Origin: CBDUMN01 sp965368335
GTDB lineage: Bacteria > Pseudomonadota > Alphaproteobacteria > Rhodospirillales > JAPHRK01
NCBI GenBank assembly: GCA_965368335.1
Contig: CBDUMN010000026.1
Coordinates: forward strand, 1 to 39,310
Direction: 5' to 3'
Length of the DNA stretch: 39,310 nucleotides
Part shown: positions 37,306 to 39,310 of the stretch, piece by piece
How positions within the stretch are numbered: position 1 is the first letter of the stretch
Layout of the letters: every line of letters starts with the position of its first letter
Translations under genes and position numbers: made by a program
Notes under the pieces: model-generated
Databases searched by the model: none
What the model saw: the letters and a program-made list of their open reading frames with translations, nothing else
What the model was told of the DNA's origin: nothing

Positions 37306-39219
37306 TTAAAACGGAGCCGCCGTTTCCTCTTTTAATCTACCGACTGCTTCGTCAAGCGCAAGAAATTCTTGCTCTTTTCCGCCCAATCGACGTAGCGCCA
37401 CGGTCCTTTGTTCGGCTTCGCGCGCGCCGACGACGAACAAAACCGGCACTTTGGCATGGCTGTGTTCGCGGACCTTGTAGTTGATTTTTTCGTTTCGCAG
37501 GTCGATTTCGGCCCGGATTCCCGCCGCTTTCAAGGTTTTCAACACCTCTTCGGCATAGGCGTCGGACTCGTTGGTAATGGTCGCCACCACGGCTTGAGTC
37601 GGGGCCATCCACAACGGGAAGCGCCCAGCGAAGTTTTCCACCAAAATGCCGAGGAATCGCTCGAACGAGCCGAGGATCGCCCGGTGAAGCATCACTGGAC
37701 GGTGTTTTTCGCCATCGGCTCCCACGTAGCTGGCGTCCAGACGCTCGGGCAAAACGAAGTCCACCTGCAGCGTACCGCACTGCCAGTCGCGGCCGATGGC
37801 GTCGCGCAAAACGAACTCCAGCTTGGGACCGTAAAACGCCCCTTCGCCCGGATTGAGCGTCCACTCGAGACCGGCGGCCTCGGTCGCTTCCTTCAGCGCC
37901 GTTTCGGCCTTGTCCCAGGTGGCGTCGTCACCCGCCCGAACTTCCGGCCGGTCGGAGAACTTGACCACCACCTCTTCGAAACCGAAATCCTTGTAGATTT
38001 CGAGCAGCAGGTCGCAGAATTCTTTGGTCTCGGACGTAATCTGATCTTCGGTGCAGAAGATATGGGCGTCGTCCTGAGTAAAGGCGCGAACCCGCATCAA
38101 GCCGTGCAAAGCGCCCGACGGCTCGTTGCGGTGACAGCTGCCAAACTCGGCCATACGCAAAGGCAGGTCGCGATAGCTGGTCGTGCCTTTCTTGAAAATC
38201 TGAACGTGGCAAGGACAGTTCATCGGCTTGATCGCCAGCATCCGGTCTTCGGACTCGGCGACGAACATGGCCTCACGGAACTTCTCCCAGTGCCCGGAAT
38301 CTTCCCAGAGCACCCGATCAACCAGTTGCGGCGTGTTGACCTCCACATAGCCCGCCGCATCGAGACGGCGGCGCATGTAGTCCTGCACGGAGCGATAGAG
38401 CGTCCAGCCCTTCGGGTGCCAGAACACGCTGCCCTGGGCCACGTCCTGAAGGTGAAACAGGTCCATCTCACGGCCCAAGCGGCGATGGTCGCGCTTCTCG
38501 GCCTCTTCGAGCATATGAAGGTAGGCCTTCAGTTGCTTCTTATCGCCCCAGGCCGTGCCATAGATGCGCTGAAGCATTTCGTTGCGCGAATCCCCGCGCC
38601 AATAGGCCCCGGCCAACTTCATCAGCTTGAAGTGCTTACCGAGCTTGCCCGTCGATGGCAGGTGCGGCCCGCGGCACATATCGAACCAGTCGCCCTGGCG
38701 GTAGACGGTGACATCCTCGCCCGCCGGAATGCCTTCGATGATTTCGGCCTTATAGTGCTCGCCCATAGACTTGAACTTGGCGACCAACTCGTCGCGATCC
38801 CAGACCTCACGCTCGATCGGCAGATCGCGATCGACAATCTCGGCCATGCGCTTTTCGATTTTCTCCAGATCGTCGGGCGTGAAAGGCTCTTCGCGGGCGA
38901 AGTCGTAATAAAAGCCGTTTTCAATAGCCGGACCGATGGTCACCTGGGTGCCGGGATAAAGCTCCTGCACCGCCTGGGCCATGACGTGCGCCGCATCGTG
39001 GCGCAGAAGCTCCAGGGCCTCTTCGCCATCTTTGGCCGTGACGATGGCCAGATCGCTATCGGTTTCAATCGCCCGAGTGAGATCCCACAACTCGCCATTC
39101 ACTTTGACCGCCAGAGCGGCTTTCGCCAGGCCCGGGCCGATTTCAGCGGCAATTTCTGCGCCCGTCACCGGGCCGTCGTAGGAACGGACGCTACCGTCCG
39201 GAAGGGTGATCGCAACCAT
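37306..39219 (-). CDS. thrS: Threonine-tRNA ligase
   Basis: 637 residues, normal for the bacterial enzyme (about 640). Order: TGS domain (1-62, MVAITLPDGSVRSYDGPV), editing domain (about 65-225, with the RHDAAHVMAQAV His pair and MCRGPHLPSTG), class II core (about 240-535, with KPMNCPCHVQIF zinc-binding Cys, RMAEFGSCHRNEPSGALHGLMRVRAFTQDDAHIF as motif 2, and HRAILGSFERFLGIL as motif 3) and the anticodon-binding domain (about 540-637). It charges tRNA-Thr. AAGG lies about nine bases before the ATG. The last 90 bp of the window upstream hold no further gene that I can see. Confidence 0.97.
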   Translation of the reverse strand: MVAITLPDGSVRSYDGPVTGAEIAAEIGPGLAKAALAVKVNGELWDLTRAIETDSDLAIVTAKDGEEALELLRHDAAHVMAQAVQELYPGTQVTIGPAIENGFYYDFAREEPFTPDDLEKIEKRMAEIVDRDLPIEREVWDRDELVAKFKSMGEHYKAEIIEGIPAGEDVTVYRQGDWFDMCRGPHLPSTGKLGKHFKLMKLAGAYWRGDSRNEMLQRIYGTAWGDKKQLKAYLHMLEEAEKRDHRRLGREMDLFHLQDVAQGSVFWHPKGWTLYRSVQDYMRRRLDAAGYVEVNTPQLVDRVLWEDSGHWEKFREAMFVAESEDRMLAIKPMNCPCHVQIFKKGTTSYRDLPLRMAEFGSCHRNEPSGALHGLMRVRAFTQDDAHIFCTEDQITSETKEFCDLLLEIYKDFGFEEVVVKFSDRPEVRAGDDATWDKAETALKEATEAAGLEWTLNPGEGAFYGPKLEFVLRDAIGRDWQCGTLQVDFVLPERLDASYVGADGEKHRPVMLHRAILGSFERFLGILVENFAGRFPLWMAPTQAVVATITNESDAYAEEVLKTLKAAGIRAEIDLRNEKINYKVREHSHAKVPVLFVVGAREAEQRTVALRRLGGKEQEFLALDEAVGRLKEETAAPF

Positions 39220-39310
39220 GGTTGAGCCTTAAAAAACTGGTTAGCACGGCACCGGCCCACTCCCCCACCCGGCCTCCCAACGAAAGTATCCTGGACTGGG
39301 CGGTCGGGTG

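Noticed and set aside
37408..39225. 605-codon plus-strand frame opposite thrS
   Set aside because: Antisense shadow; thrS on the minus strand is complete with all synthetase motifs.

Overview
The window looks like chromosomal core DNA of an alphaproteobacterium, most likely a Rhodospirillales-type organism; I cannot name the species. Reasons: the gene order rnd - kdsD - lptC - lptA - lptB - rpoN - hpf - ptsN, the FYDLN-type acidic zinc-ribbon protein (TIGR02300), the gamma-carbonic anhydrase and NDUFA9-like NAD(P)-binding protein, and GC-rich codon use. No prophage, insertion sequence, CRISPR array or plasmid gene is visible. The left edge cuts aroA.

Layout. 1-1.8 kb: aroA (partial, minus), a divergent TIGR02300 gene and tRNA-Ala(GGC). 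1.8-5.5 kb: one very large FecR-RTX calcium-binding surface/secreted protein with a perfect CRP-type palindrome upstream. 5.6-8 kb: TerB-like protein, a palindromic intergenic element, hspQ, a gamma-carbonic anhydrase and an Hsp20 gene preceded by a ROSE-type RNA thermometer. 8-15.1 kb (minus): ptsN, hpf, rpoN, the LPS-export genes lptB/A/C, kdsD and a short RNase D. 15.2-17.4 kb: an SDR protein carrying the halohydrin dehalogenase signature motifs, tRNA-Leu(CAG), and an NDUFA9-like protein. 17.4-22.1 kb (minus): DUF523/DUF1722 protein, an uncharacterised conserved protein, a short MarR regulator, an M17 leucyl aminopeptidase and a PPK2 polyphosphate kinase. 22.2-24.1 kb: an EAL-CBS-GGDEF protein. 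24.3-31 kb (plus): a compact operon that joins a GAF-PP2C-HATPase switch protein and a STAS protein to an MCE/Mla lipid transporter (mlaE, mlaF, mlaD, auxiliary lipoprotein) and an RNA methyltransferase. 31-39.2 kb (minus): thrS, infC, acr3, rpmI, rplT, pheS, pheT.

Most interesting points. (1) The phosphatase/kinase-STAS pair sits directly in front of the Mla transporter genes, where the STAS protein occupies the place of MlaB; this suggests partner-switch control of lipid transport. (2) The SDR at 15.3-16.0 kb matches both motifs that define halohydrin dehalogenases. (3) The Hsp20 leader folds its ribosome-binding site and start codon into a ROSE-like hairpin with the characteristic bulged G. 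(4) infC has no ATG/GTG/TTG/CTG start for its conserved N-terminus and appears to start at ATA. (5) An arsenite exporter gene lies between infC and rpmI, and rpmI has its own promoter and a terminator-like leader hairpin. All functional calls come from reading translated sequence and motifs; no database search was run.
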